A stretch of 64,000 bases of DNA from the NCBI GenBank assembly GCA_037951165.1, contig JBBDHG010000522.1:62001-126000 (forward strand), read 5' to 3'. Origin of the DNA: Lophius americanus. Taxonomy: Eukaryota; Chordata; Actinopteri; Lophiiformes; Lophiidae. The position numbers and the translations under genes were made by a program. Numbering within the stretch: position 1 is the stretch's first letter; each line of letters starts with the position of its first letter. The notes beneath the pieces are model-generated. The model searched no databases. It was not told the DNA's origin and saw nothing but the letters and a program-made list of their open reading frames with translations. This document shows, in pieces, positions 1-12,094 of this stretch.

Positions 1-699
1 GAGCCACCGGGTGCACATCTACGATCTCGCCTTTCATTTCACGGCTTTATGAAATGGATGTTTTACTGCCTTCATTAAGGCGTGCAGCAGTCAGCGCCGT
101 GTTTTCCCTCTGAAGTTTAGCTCCATGAACCTCGCCATTAGAGGACATTATGGCCCCGGATTTCAGGGCACAGCGGAACACTGTATAATTTGATTAGTGT
201 TATTAATCAAGTGGAATGCGGCTCTTTTAGCTCCACCTCTTTTCCTTTTTTTTGCCATTTTCCCCAAAAACCCCCCTCAGACAGTCCTTCCCCTTCCTCA
301 TCCGAGCAACTCTCTAATGGCAGTGACAAAAAAAAAGAAAAAAAAAAGCCCTCCCTTTTAAAAACAATGATCCCCCCCCCCCACCCCACCTCGCCCCACC
401 CACCCCTCCCTCTCTCGGCTCAGGACATAAATCAATTGAGATGAAAGTTCCGTAATTGTGCTTGCTGGGAGGGATTTGGGCAGAATTGCGCTATGAATTT
501 TTTAAAGGGAATTTTTACTAGCTGCTCGGCGAGACTTGGGAGGCGAGGGAAGGTGAGGCCGCGAGGATTTATGGGCCCGGATTCTTCATTACTGAAGTAA
601 TTTTCCTGCAAATGATAGTGCAGCACCCTGAAGGAGGAGGTTTGGGGGGGGGGGGCGGTAGCTGCCCGACGGGGGTGAGTACGAACCTGCTTAATCTCT

Positions 700-732
<33 letters not shown>

Positions 733-1139
733 CAGCTCGGAGCGCTAATGTCGTCCGCGAGCGACGGCGGCTACTTTTGTTCACGTCCTAAAAAACGGCA
801 GCCAGTGTATTTTGTTTGTGACGCGCGGTAATTGACTGCGAAAGATTTATTCTCAGAAATGCCGATTTTACGACAGAAGACAGCTTTGTTATTATACTGC
901 TAGGAAAAATGCTCCGGGGTCGTCCTGAGGATATATGAAATTTGTCAGATCTTTCCTATTTTTTTATTTTATTTTTTTATTTTTTTTGCGGCTAAAGCAA
1001 AGGCGTCGAAAAAAAAAAGCGAAACAACGGTGTCGTTCATTCAAAGTGCGTTTTTTATGTCCTTTCCAGTGGAATAACGTGGTTCGCAGTTTAAACCGGT
1101 TTCCTTAAGTTTGCCCATGAGCTAATAAGATTCACCTCA
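1..1139. other. Noncoding, mostly unique sequence
   Basis: No gene recognised. It holds homopolymer runs (A/C-rich near 330-400, G-run near 645-656, T-rich 957-990) and one (AG)n tract listed separately. Confidence 0.6.
704..732. repeat. (AG)n microsatellite
   Basis: Uninterrupted GA dinucleotides for about 29 bp. Confidence 0.95.
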
Positions 1140-1339
1140 GAAAACTTTATGAGCAATTCTGAGTTTACAAACTGAGGAGGATGAAGAGAATCTTTTGTAG
1201 TAAGACAGAAACGAAAGCTTTCTTGAACTATCCGAGGTTTTTATTCACGATATTCATGATTATGTACGTTTTTTTTCACACACAGACGTTTACGGTTTTG
1301 GCTTCAGCGAATGGACAAAACGTTTCCTGTTACCAACAT

Positions 1340-1452
1340 ATGTTGAGTGCTTTTACTTTGAAGGAGTAGAGCGGAAGTGGAGTTTTCCAGTCAGGGTGTT
1401 GTGAGCTTTGATGAGAAAATAAAGTACGAGCTGTCCTCCTCAGGATTCATGA
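1340..1452 (+). repeat. Dispersed repeat family D, copy 1
   Basis: Shares collinear blocks with 30480-30585: TTTGAAGGAGT, then GTGTTGTGAG, then CTTTGATGAGAAA and TAAAGTACGAGC. Both copies are in the same orientation. Family unknown; possibly the edge of a longer decayed transposon. Confidence 0.65.
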
Positions 1453-1476
1453 TATAAGCGTCATAAACCCTCGGCT

Positions 1477-1492
1477 ACACACACACACACGC

Positions 1493-1540
<48 letters not shown>

Positions 1541-1632
1541 ACACACACACGGATGGATGGATGGATGGATGGATGAATGAATGAATGGATAGATGAATGG
1601 GTGTTTGAATGGATGGATGAATGGATGGATGA
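1477..1632. repeat. Compound microsatellite (AC)n then (GGAT)n
   Basis: About 74 bp of AC, with a few GC and AT interruptions, passes directly into degenerate GGAT/GAAT tetranucleotides. Confidence 0.95.
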
Positions 1633-1639
1633 AGGGAAA

Positions 1640-2159
1640 GATAGATCTTAGGGAATCAAAAGTTTGACGTGATAAGTATGTTTGGATATAACTTTAATAT
1701 TGACATTTTCCAAAGTAAACCAAATAGTTTGTAAGAAAGTAAAAAAAGACGAATTGCTTTCGTAATAATTAATCCTGCTACTTTGTGTGAAAACAATTTC
1801 TTAAAGTAACATTTTGGCTCACAGGGACTCAAAATTTACAGCTTCCCTCCACTCATAAATCTAAATTGAGAGGAATTACAAAATTCAGGCGACATTTTTT
1901 CGCCAGTGTTTGTCGGTTTCTGTGCAGCAGCGGAAGGATTCACTCATTCATTCATGTTCACGTCATTACGACACAAAGGTGGGGGTGGTGGGAAAGAACA
2001 AGTGGTCTGTGGTGTGTTTGTCTATCCTCGCCATGATTTGCATATTGGCTCTCTCCCTCTCTGTGTACCCCCCCAATCCCCAACCCCAACCCCCCGCCCC
2101 CTACTCATTCCAGCGCTCCCCGGTCCAATATGGCTGATGTTCTGTCTCCATCTTTTTAG
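1640..2159. other. Noncoding sequence, nothing recognised
   Basis: AT-rich, then mixed sequence leading into the splice-like segment at 2160. A C/A-rich tract lies at 2068-2100. The open frames across it are not supported by any recognised domain. Confidence 0.5.
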
Positions 2160-2189
2160 GTGCAGCCAGCAGCAGTGGCCCTCCTCAAG
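2160..2189 (+). CDS. Possible second 30-nt micro-exon, unidentified
   Basis: Seen: CTGAT about 22 nt upstream of the AG, a pyrimidine tract ending in tttttag, 30 nt, then AAG followed by gttagtg. All three phases are open: phase 0 reads VQPAAVALLK, and another reads AASSSGPPQ between split codons. Only phases 0 and 1 keep the candidate exon at 21883 free of stops; only phase 0 also reads it as CDSQSDVDDK, while phase 1 shifts it to another frame. The Ser/Gly/Pro-rich phase looks more like low-complexity AUTS2-family sequence but would put a stop at the junction. I do not recognise the peptide. It could equally be a chance splice-like match. Confidence 0.25.
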
Positions 2190-2690
2190 GTTAGTGCGTC
2201 CACAATGCCAGGTCTCATTCTTTATCCTGCCTGCCATCCACTCAATTTTACAGCTCAGTAGCTTGAGAAGCAGAGGGGGTAAATCTGCTGCAAGAAGGAG
2301 AAATAGAAGGAGGAGGAGCAGGAGGAAAGAGGGGGCGGGGGGCGCCAAAATGATTGTGCACCCTGTCTCGGATTGAAGTAGACCTCATTCCAGGCACACT
2401 AACAACTCCAGACAATTAGTCACTTCTCACTAGGCCAGACCTGGAACTCACTCCGGGGCCAAAAATTGAGTTGGGGAATAGAGGAGCGACCGGCCTGGAG
2501 GAGCTCTGCAGTCACAGAGGCATGTTGGGTAGAAATGGCCGCCGGAATGACTCTCTGGGGATATTTTATGCGCCGCTCCGACAGAAATAGGAGTAATTCT
2601 GAGAGAGGAATAGGAGTATATTAGATTCGTGCACTAAGAGGATGCATAGGTGTGAGAATCAGAGGTGTAAATTATTGTGATCGTTACACA
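2190..2690. other. Repeat-free noncoding block, possible CNE
   Basis: Balanced composition without recognisable repeats, with GC-box-like and AT-rich homeobox-like strings. Conservation cannot be tested here. Confidence 0.3.
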
Positions 2691-3360
2691 CACAAAATAA
2701 TTCACAGGGTAAAATACTATTTTCTTTTCTATGCATATTATTATTATATAACAAAAATATATATCAGTCCATTAATAAGTGTTGTCCCAACCATTCACTG
2801 GACGCGCTCAGTATCACATCACTGATGTTCCGGGTTGTTCAGACGTAGTCAGTGTTAAAGTTTTATGAGACTTTTTTTCCTTGTTTCTCTATGTCACATG
2901 ACCCGTAAGTCAGCTGACCTGGAACTTAAAGACAGGTAATAGTTCTCTCTGTCCTCCTGACTACAGTTATTAGGCCTAAAGGAATAAAATAGCATTTAAA
3001 TATGTATGAATAGAAGTTAAAGTTCAGAGTAAAACCTATTTATATTATAAAAACAATAAAAAAAAACTAAATATAATAATGTAATAAAAATGATATAATG
3101 ATAATAATAATATACATATAAATAAAAAGACAGGATCATTAAAACTATAATAATAATAAATAAATAAATAAATAATAGAAGAAATTATAATAATTGTTTA
3201 TACAATAAATTCATACAGTATAAAAACAGGAAGTACAAAAAATAAAAATATAAAGACAAATATTATTCCGATAATAATAATACATAAGTACACAATAATA
3301 TAGATAATGATGATCATAAAGTAAATTTAATATATTAATAAGATCAATAATAAGTCAGAG
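2691..3360. repeat. AT-rich low-complexity tract
   Basis: Dominated by AATA/ATAA/TAAA strings, densest at 2990-3350 including (AAAT)n near 3158-3175. No coding potential. Confidence 0.85.
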
Positions 3361-4190
3361 ATCACCCAAGAATCATCCACATGACAAAAACAATGTCCTG
3401 TTTTTGCCTGTGATCCTTTAAACAGTTACAGTAAGTTAATAACAGTCCTGTTCGTTAATAATAACGCCATCCTTTCTTTCTCAGCGGGTTTGTGTTGGAT
3501 TGATATTAGGAGACTCTCACTAATGTCGGTATTCATCTCGATCTACCTGCAAATAAGGCGCCGCAGAATCCGCCTGGATAAAGATAGAAATGCCAAAAGT
3601 ACAGAACATTCCAAGTGTTCGACAGTCCGGGCCAGTCAGCAGTCAAAGATGGGCCCCGGAGCTCCTGCCACCACATGCTCCTGAAGAAAAAGTGAAGCAT
3701 GACTAAGTTGGGTGTTTTGTGTGGAAGATCAGCGAGTGGAAAGAGAGAGAAATTTGTCCTGGGCCCTCCGCAGAGACACAGCGTGACCAATGGAGGTGAA
3801 GGGGATGAATGAGGCCATTCACTGGGCCTAATGAAAGAGTTCCTGCTGGGCTCTGAATGAGGGTGGGCCCATCTGCACCACATAGGCGTTGCACAAACCA
3901 GTGACCTCGAAAATTACCCAGGAAGCACTTTAGGACAGTCACCCCAGCAACACGCCGGGGCGCACATAGTAACCAAGCACTTCAGCTGGTGCCTGGCAGC
4001 TTCCTGAGCAGAGCGGGGGTCCTCTCTGTGCTGAAAGACCTCTGTGTGAGGGACAGTGTGGGCCCATGTGAGATCATCCAGGAGCTCCCGCCGTCTGTCA
4101 CAGGTGGAGGGCACCGCCATCACCACTTCACCGCTCTGGACGCAAAGATTTGGGTTTCTTCACATCATTTGTAGCTAAGTTTTTAACAGC
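3361..4190. other. Repeat-free noncoding block, possible CNE
   Basis: Non-repetitive sequence of balanced composition, especially 3690-4160. Overlapping ORFs on both strands show no domain or codon pattern I recognise. Confidence 0.35.
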
Positions 4191-5240
4191 GTGTGGTCAT
4201 TCCCGACGAATTCCAGGGGTCCGGCCCGAATATAGAGGCAGTGACTGATGGTTGGGTTGTGAAGTACGACCGGGTCGGCAATAACATTTTATAACACAAA
4301 AAGCCTTTGTTCAACTTTCTCGCCAGATACCAGATTTAACATTTGACCAAATCTTGAAGACAATGACTTTTACAATTCTGCTTTTCCTGACACTAAGAAG
4401 TTACTGAAAAGACCTTGAATGCATCATGCAGTATCTCTCAATGCTACGAGAGGCTAACAGCTACGTTAGCGAGCCCTCCTGCCGATGTCAACAGGAAACA
4501 TTTGTTCGATTTGATTTGTTGATCACCCTTTTAGCATTATCAGAGTTGCTAGTCGCTTTTTTGATTGACAGATGGTTTCTCTTCCAGACTGGCCCTTCAG
4601 TCTACATATTGCAGGGTCCTTGATCAAGACCCTGAACCCCAATGGAGTCCTTTGCTTCCCTATGGCTGCCCAATGCTCCCCACAACAGGGTCTAAGACAG
4701 AGACCTTTTATCACAATGTTGAATTGAGTTTGGCTTCATGTGATCGAATCTGGACGCGATTTGGACGCAAATTCCCAAAGTCTGAACCCGACTTTAAGAT
4801 CACTTTTTGCTCGACATCAAAGACGGATATGGACCGGACCTTTTTCATCCATCTCTGCATTCATTCAAGTTACATGTTTTTCCCTGAGGGAGTACCCGCC
4901 AGCCCTCCTGAAGTCGTCCGGGGACCATACTAGCTCCTTAGCACACACAACATCTAAACCTGCTTTGACACTGGCGCATCTATTTTCGAACATAGATGTA
5001 GAATAAATTTGACGTTAGCTATGCGTACATGCGCTCCGAGACCTAATCGTGATTTAGGGGATGTAGTTCAATTCAAGAGGCTGCGATATTATGTAAGGGA
5101 AGTCCCTCCCTCCCCAACCTTGGGGGAAGTGGACATAAGGTCTGCAAGTACCTTCAATGATCCGGCTGATTGGGTTTCATCTGTTGGATTTGGTTTAATC
5201 TATTCAGGCTTGATGAGCCGGAGGCGCGCAGGTCATTGAA
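4191..5240. other. Noncoding sequence, nothing recognised
   Basis: Mixed composition. The 122-codon ORF at 4565-4933 has no recognisable domain and no splice context. It may include a decayed unclassified repeat. Confidence 0.4.
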
Positions 5241-6530
5241 GCTCCATTCCTGCCTCCGTTCGCTCAAGGAACTTTTGACAGCGTGAAATGGCAATCCACC
5301 CCTGCGCGCATCTCGCACGTCAAAAAGTAATGAGATTGTGCTGCGGGAAATATGACTACAAAGCATCAGGCCTGCACTCGGGTCTGACTGCACCTTCAAA
5401 CGGCGCTGCCTGCCAGCTTGCCTGCCTCGCCTGCCTGCCGAACAAGAAACGAACAAAAACAATCAGATATAAGGCGGCGAGGAAAGCTCCCCGCGCTGAG
5501 ACAAACGAACACACCGGGGCCTTTCATCCTGAGAGTGATTAGCCATCCGAAACGTTTTAAAACCCCACTTTGAGCTCCTTCCTCAAACGCCAGAGTTCCA
5601 TTGAGGAGTGGTGGTGAGATGTTTCTCGCTGGGAAGCGCCAGTGATCTAGTCTCTAATTGTGGCGCCGCTGACAAGGCTGGTGTGGTTGGGTGCTTTTTT
5701 TTTTTTTTTCTCTGCTCTTGTTCCCTTCCTGTCAGATCCACCACCAAAGAAAGCAGGGAAGAAAAAAAAAGCCCCTCAGATACTGTTCTTACATCCATCT
5801 GTCTGTTGCTTTGTGAATAAATACAGACTCCGTTTAACACACGAATTGGACCTGATGCCGGCCTAATGTGACCAGAACTACAATATTTGTTGTTCACACC
5901 GGTTCTGCTTGCAAACGTATAATATTTTCTTATGTAGCTTTCAGTGTGCTTAATTGCCGCCGCTGTTTTTTTTTTTTGTCGTTTTGTTTGCGAAGCCTCT
6001 CAGCCTCAGAGAAGATGTAAAGATTCTGACATATTGCCAATAGTGTTACTTCCTCCGCATCACGGCAGGAACAAAGTCGCGTTGGAGGTCTTTGAGCGCC
6101 GTTCAGGAAACTTTCCCCATCGTCTGCTGCCTTTCAGAAGCCAGGTTGTCGACAGGTTTGAGGAATCAAACGGAGGCAGTTTTGAGGAGAAAAAAAAAAG
6201 TGTCGGTGGTTGTTAGGGGAGGGGTGGCGGAGGAGGACTAGCTGTTGTAGGGGTAGAAAAGGAGCTCGTAAAAATCAGTATTATAACAACATTAATTGAT
6301 GCTGCTGAGTGCCATATGTGACACCATATGGAACGCTTGCCCCAGAGGCCTGCTATAATAGACAGCCTGCAGCGGTGCACGCAACTTGGCACATTTACAA
6401 ACAAGGGGCGTCACATTAATATCAGCCACGCAGACCGAGCAGGAGACAGGGAGTCAGAGGGTGCTGCAGGGAGGGAGGGGAGGAGGGGGGGAGAAAAGAT
6501 ATATTAGGAACTAAGTGGCATTATCTTTAT
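5241..6530. other. Noncoding sequence with repeat-free blocks
   Basis: 5240-5590 and 6280-6440 look repeat-free with balanced composition. Poly-T runs lie at 5695-5710 and 5967-5977. No gene recognised. Confidence 0.4.
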
Positions 6531-6830
6531 ATATACAGTGTATATATATATATATATCATATACACACATACCTATATAACATTTTCCCTTCCCCTTCTA
6601 TCTATCTTATCCATCCATCCATCCGTCCATCCTTCCATCAGGACGAATCTACGTTCTGTGCTCTTCTACTCCCATGGCTCTATAATTATAGTCGTAAATG
6701 GCCCCGCCCCTCTGGGTTGATCAGGACGCCCTCTGTACGCCCAACTGCCACTCCCACCACAGATGCCCAGTGGTCCATTCATCACACACCCACACTCACA
6801 CACACACACACACGCACACACACACACTCG
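6531..6830. repeat. Cluster of simple repeats
   Basis: (TA)n at about 6538-6558, degenerate (ATCC)n at about 6609-6640, and interrupted (AC)n at 6783-6828. Confidence 0.85.
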
Positions 6831-7440
6831 GGCAGGTGAGGTGATTCATGACACCTTGACAAAGGCGTCGTGAACGAGCTCTGTTTAACCTCTTGTGGGT
6901 CTAATCGCAGGGCAGCTGTTATTTACTGCCGCCGTCCACAGTTGGTCCCGCTCAGATGCTCACAGCACCGCCCTCCCTTTGCCCCCCGACAACGTCTTGC
7001 GACAGCGGGCGCCGCTCGCAGCGTTCTGCCAGGAATTATTCATCCACCGTGTCTGTTTATGGTTGGTAGATGCTGCATTAGTTATACACTTAAAAACTCG
7101 GATTCAGGAAGTGAATAATTTAATATCGGGTAAGTGGGTTTTTTCAGATCGCTGCTCTTTAAATTCCAAGAGGCGCAGTTTTGTGGAGCCGAGTGGTGAT
7201 TTACGAACCCGGGTTTATTAAGATCGGGCAACTAATCATTATTTTCATTACTTCATAAATGCTTCGATTGTTGTTTTCGCTGAACAGCAAATCATTTCGC
7301 CTGTTAATTGTCAGGAAAAGGAAAAAAGCCCATGTTGATTCTTCAAATTGTGATTTTGGCCAACTGACGCTCCAAAACCCTAAAAGAGAGGAAAAGCATC
7401 AAACCTTCACTTTTAAGTGGTTGGAAGAAATATAACACAA
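6831..7440. other. Noncoding sequence, nothing recognised
   Basis: No repeat or gene recognised. The 108-codon ORF at 6895-7221 lacks any domain. Confidence 0.4.
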
Positions 7441-7449
7441 CAAGAGTTC

Positions 7450-7640
7450 CTTAGATGTTCCATTGGAGGTGGAGTTTGGGGTTCAGTGGGCAGAACAGGG
7501 ATGCTGAAGTGGAAGATGCAGGGTGTTTGTGAGATACTCAGAGAGTTTGTAAGAGTTGTCGGTAGATTTAGAGGCTGACGATAACTCAGACATTAATGGA
7601 GAAATCTGCATGAATGTGATGTGATGGCGTCGTGAAAGCG
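7450..7640 (+). repeat. Dispersed repeat family R, copy 1
   Basis: Shares collinear strings with 19118-19400 (+) and the reverse complement of 32570-32805: GGTGGAG, GAGATACT, GAGAGTTTG, GATTTAGAGGCTG, AACTCAGACA, and TCTGCAT-type endings. Copies are strongly diverged. No coding capacity. Class unknown. Confidence 0.8.
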
Positions 7641-8248
7641 CGGCGTAAAAGGTTTGTATGGATATTGATGCGGCCCATCGCCCCTGCGTCATATTATAAA
7701 CAGTTGAGCCGGACATTTAAGAGTTAATAAGACACAAATAAAAAATCAACCTCCCTGTCTAGACGTGGCAATGTCTTTTACGGCCTCGCAGACCGCCGTC
7801 ATGTACATAGCTGCCTCCGCCTGTAATTGTTTTTATTTGCTTCTAAGTATATGATCATAACATCTTGTGGCGTCGCCATTTTTGGCGTCAGAACTTTTGA
7901 CCCCTTCGCTATCGTCTCGTCGGGCGAGTGTGAAAAAGTCGTGGAGCAACGCATCTTTGATAAGGACACTTCTATTTCCAATGTATATGGAGTATAAATG
8001 AGGAAGGGAGATCCACGATCGGACACGCACCCACCTTGGCGCCGTCACGTGACTCGCGTCTGCGCCCAAAGGCTCCTCTTGGGCACCCATAGAAGGGGAG
8101 GGTGAACGAGAGCTCCTTACCAAACGGAGCTGTCAGACGTTCTGTTGACTTTCATAGAATGTGAGGCGAAACAAGAATAGTGTACAGCTGTTTCCTCCCT
8201 CACACAGAGGGAGGCAGATGAAGAGCAAAACAGAGAAGGAGGGAGGGA

Positions 8249-8251
<3 letters not shown>

Positions 8252-8289
<38 letters not shown>
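8252..8289. repeat. (GA)n microsatellite
   Basis: About 38 bp of uninterrupted GA. Confidence 0.95.
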
Positions 8290-8291
<2 letters not shown>

Positions 8292-8459
8292 CTCCGCTCT
8301 GTGATACGCACTGATGTAGCTGCAGCTCTAGGTCAAACGCTGCCAGTGTTTTGTGTTCATCTTAGTCTCGTCTCCCCAGTGCTCCTCTAAATTATTCACA
8401 GCCTGAAGATGTGCAATGTGGCTGCCTCCCCCCTTCCCCTCGCCTCGCATACTCCCCCA

Positions 8460-8460
<1 letters not shown>

Positions 8461-8486
<26 letters not shown>
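8461..8486. repeat. (CT)n microsatellite
   Basis: About 26 bp of uninterrupted CT, 170 bp after a (GA)n tract. The two could pair as an inverted purine/pyrimidine pair. Confidence 0.95.
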
Positions 8487-8490
<4 letters not shown>

Positions 8491-8999
8491 CCAATCCCTC
8501 TCTTTTCCTCTCATGTGGCGGCTTGTTTCAGATGCAACGAACAGACGTTTCTCCCTGCAAGCTGGTTAATCCCCACCACCGCCACCCACCCCACACCCAC
8601 CCCAACCCACTTCCACTCATCTCCCATCAACCACCCACCTTTCATCACCGACTCCATCTCTAACACTCCTTTCATTCCCGCTCGTCCTTGGCTCGCCTCT
8701 CCCGGCTGTCAGACTAGTCGTACTTCCTGAAGAGGGAGGCTGCCAGCTGGTACCATCTACTCCACTCTCCTCCTACATCTCTCCACCTCCATCAAGTCAT
8801 GAGATCCTCCCTGTAAGGGGGTCGGGCTGACAGGGTGTTTCCCCCCCTCTTGTTAGTTCATTATTTCCTCTCTTGTTTTGACTCTGTAATGATTTCCCGC
8901 TCATTTTGCGCCGCTGGGGTGAGGGAGGAATCCCGATTAGGCACCAAATCCTCAAGTAGTCGGATGGCACTGATCAGTTATTATTATTGTGAAGATATA

Positions 9000-9014
9000 G
9001 GGGGGGGGGGGGGG
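9000..9014. repeat. Poly-G run
   Basis: Fifteen consecutive G. Length is likely uncertain in any assembly. Confidence 0.9.
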
Positions 9015-9056
9015 CTGCTATGAACCCAGAGTATCTTTGGACTGATGACCCTACTG

Positions 9057-9374
9057 TGATGAGCCATAATGTTATAACCACTGACAGATGACGTTAGATT
9101 ATTGAGTAGAACTGCAGGTCTTGTTAGGTATTCCTGGTCGGCAGTGGTTAGTACCTACCAAAGTTGTGTGAGTAAATGTGTTAGGACCTTTGATCCATGG
9201 GGGGAAGTGAAGGCGACCCCCGCGGAGGAGCTACTGTATCGAAAGATATGTCCAAAAAAGTTTATGCCGGTTGTGGTACGAAGGTGTCAGAACACCAAGT
9301 GACATCACAACAGCTCAACCAAAACAATGGCCTATGTAGTTCTAGGCAGGTGGTTGTATTGTTGTGGCTGATCA
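9057..9374 (+). mobile_element. Tc1/mariner remnant, N-terminal half retained
   Basis: Terminal inverted repeats: the left end reads CATAATGTTATAACCAC, and the right end, reverse-complemented, reads CACAACAATACAACCACC. The inside carries decayed strings matching, as I remember it, the N-terminal helix-turn-helix half of a common fish mariner-like transposase: the region around 9110-9170 (TCGGCAGTGGTTAGTACCTA) and 9228-9300 (GAGCTACTGTA, AAGGTGTCAGAACACCA). The catalytic half is absent, and at about 318 bp it is far shorter than a full element of roughly 1.2-1.3 kb. It is a nonautonomous internal-deletion derivative, related to the copy at 22127. Confidence 0.8.
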
Positions 9375-9494
9375 CTTCATGAAACCATAAGACTCCAAAG
9401 ATGTCAAATAATAATAATCATAACTATTATTCAAATAATGTTCATAATCGAGACATTTGGAAACAATTTTTTCACTGGACAGGAAGGGATGAAA

Positions 9495-9590
9495 AACCCC
9501 TATCTGCAAAGTAACTAGTAACTAAAGCTTTGAAAATAAAAGTAGTGGAGTATTAAGTACTTTGTTTCCCTATGAGGTGTATCGGGTTAG
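9495..9590. mobile_element. hAT-like nonautonomous element fragment
   Basis: Carries CTGCAAAGTAACTAGTAACT, then AGTAGTGGAGTA and TTCCCTATGA. These are collinear, as I remember, with a very common teleost short DNA element also represented at 34620-34965 and 39870-39915. The hAT assignment is tentative. Confidence 0.55.
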
Positions 9591-12045
9591 ACGTATAGAG
9601 AAGCTTAAAGTAGAAACAAACAGTAAAACAACCCCACCAGTACTTGGTGGGTTTTTTATAAACGGCCTGATTTTGGATTATTGTCAAGTTAATCAGCAAG
9701 AAATCAAGTATTAAATCCTGTTTGGACAGCTGGGGGGGGGGCAAGGGAGGAGGAGGTGCCACCTGAGGAGAGAGTATCTGAGTCCAGTTTCAGCCGTTTC
9801 CACATGACACTCATTAGTAATTCTCTACTCTGTCTGCAAAAACATTTGATCATTGCACAGGGGGGACAGGAGGTTGGGAGGGATGAGAGGGGGGAAGGGT
9901 GCCAGAGCGTTCCCCCCCCCCCCCCCTTCTATCCTCTCTCCTCACTCCCCCCCTCCCCGAACCCCTCACTCGCAATTGCTGTCACACAGTATGAATGCCC
10001 CCTCTGGCCTGATGACAAGTCAAGCGTGAAACGCTTGGCTGCCCCCTGAAATTAGCAGTAGAGCCCCCCGGCGGCACATGCTTCTCATGACCAGCGCACA
10101 GTGGGCTGCCGCCAGATTCTTTTCATTATGGCTGTGGCCTGCCAGCCTCTTACTCTACCTCCCTCCTCCTCCTCCTCCTCCTCTTTCCCCCTGTGCTTCG
10201 ACCAAAACTCAGTAAACAGCATCTGTAGAGCTCATCACATTACTGTGATAGGAAATAAGGATGAAGGGGGGGGGCGCCCACCCCTCTAGTTCTACTGGGG
10301 GGGGGGCTTTGGTCTGTGTACATGAGTGTTATTATGCATACATATATTGTAGAACTTTGTACCGCATGTTTGTACTGTACTTGATCCAATCTGTCGGCTC
10401 GACTGGATTAGCGAAGGGCGAGCTAGCACTAGCTAGCTAGAGAGTGAGAGCGAGGGAGAGAGGAGGGGAGTAGCAGCACAGAGCAACGCCTGGAGGCTCA
10501 ATCTGTTCTTCACTGAGCTACATCAGTGTTGGAGTCGGCGGCTTGGGCCGCAGGGAAGCCTCCCCTCGCTCCATCAAACTGTCAGGCAGCCAGCGGAGCT
10601 GCACAGGGGGACTCTCAGCTGCCCCCGGGGCCAGTTCAAGTCAACATCCCATTTCCTTGCCTACTCGCCTAATTTCTCCTACGCCCCGTCTTAAATTTCC
10701 AGTACCCGGTGTCTGCCGCCGCCGCCGCTCAGCGGCAACAGGCCCAGAGCCGTGTCGGAACACCCGGGAGGTGGCGAGCATGTCAGTGTGCGTTCACATC
10801 TGAAGGCAGGATGTGGAGGTAGTCTCAGTCATGTGGTCAGTAGAGACACGAATAAGCCAAAGGGAGTCGTATGAAAGATGAGGTCTGGCCAAAAATCATA
10901 AATCAGTGGTGTTCCTTCTCCCATTCTTCCCCGCCCCCTTCCTAGACCATACTCATAACAAAGTTCTGTATTCCCGGTCCCGTCAGGTTTCTGGCACTTT
11001 TCTTCTTTCTTTCTAAAAGCTCCCCGTTCCCTCGTACATCTGCAATTACTGTCGCTCCTTCCCTCTCCGCCAGACTACTCCGAGGATCACAGGGGCGACC
11101 CAAACGTCCTGTCACTCCCCCTCGGAAAGTGCTGATAGCAAAGGTTGAGAGAATCCATAGTCGGGGAAAAAAGGACAAGACGGGCCCTTCAAGTTCACCC
11201 CCCTACCGCCATCACCATCAATCTGTCCATGAATGCCCCTCCGCCTCCTCCACCTCAACACGTACTCTGCAAGGAAGGCAAACGGCGCCCCGCCAGGTCT
11301 CTGTGCTGTTTACATGGACTCTGGATAACGTTAATGTCTGCTTAGGTTGGCCCCAGGTCAGAACCGTATCTGTCCTCACCTTGGCTCTGATTTACGTGGC
11401 CCACTGCTGACTCTTAAGTGTGTCAGCCCTGAGCCAGGAGCCTCTGTCCGCCGGCCTAATGCAAAGAGCATTTCTCTGAGCTTCGTCGTCTTCAATCGTC
11501 CTTCGCTCTCATTCTCCCTCCGTCATCTCACCGTGGGCCCACGCGTTAAAAAAAAAGAGGCTTTTTTTTTTCAGCCGAAGTCGTCTTTCTGTTTGCACGG
11601 CCAACCCAAGGTCTCCCGCGCAAATATGGTCTTACGTGAAAGCCTGTCTAGGCCTGGTCGATATGGCTTCCACCCGCCAGAGCTTTTTCTCTCCCTCTCA
11701 TTCCCTCTGGACCCCACATCTTCCCCGGGATCGATACTTTCCTAATCCAGAGCTCCCAGGCTGACCCTGGGTAATCAGCCCACTTCCCATGCTGCCTGCC
11801 GGGGAGGTCAAGGGTCAAATGGCTGTATAGATCTGATCCTGTGATCAAATCACTTTGCGAGGTGGTGCTTTCAGATACAGCTAGCGGGGTCAAGAGCAGT
11901 CACCCCATTTTCCCCTCCGCCGTAATCCTATGTGAGCCAACTAAAGCTGAATGTTAATCTGGCACCAACACAACCCGTCCTCAGGACCAGAACTTTGTTT
12001 CAGAGAAGGTGAGAGTATTAAGGGTATGGAACAAAACGTCCTGAT
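9591..12045. other. Noncoding sequence, nothing recognised
   Basis: Contains (CCT)n at 10161-10182 and C/G homopolymers near 9733, 9914-9926, 10267 and 10299. 10490-10800 is GC-rich with a short CGCC repeat. No ORF with a recognisable domain. 11350-11900 is repeat-free. Confidence 0.45.
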
Positions 12046-12060
12046 GGGGGGGGGGGGGGG
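12046..12060. repeat. Poly-G run next to the minisatellite
   Basis: Fifteen G, about 35 bp before the 33-bp array starts. Confidence 0.9.
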
Positions 12061-12094
12061 ATTTACATATATTTACAATCATACATAGGTATGT

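Larger units (their letters stand above)
7641..9000. other. Noncoding sequence with microsatellites
   Basis: Contains (GA)n at 8252-8289 and (CT)n at 8461-8486, and a pyrimidine-rich stretch at 8425-8700. No gene recognised. Confidence 0.5.
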
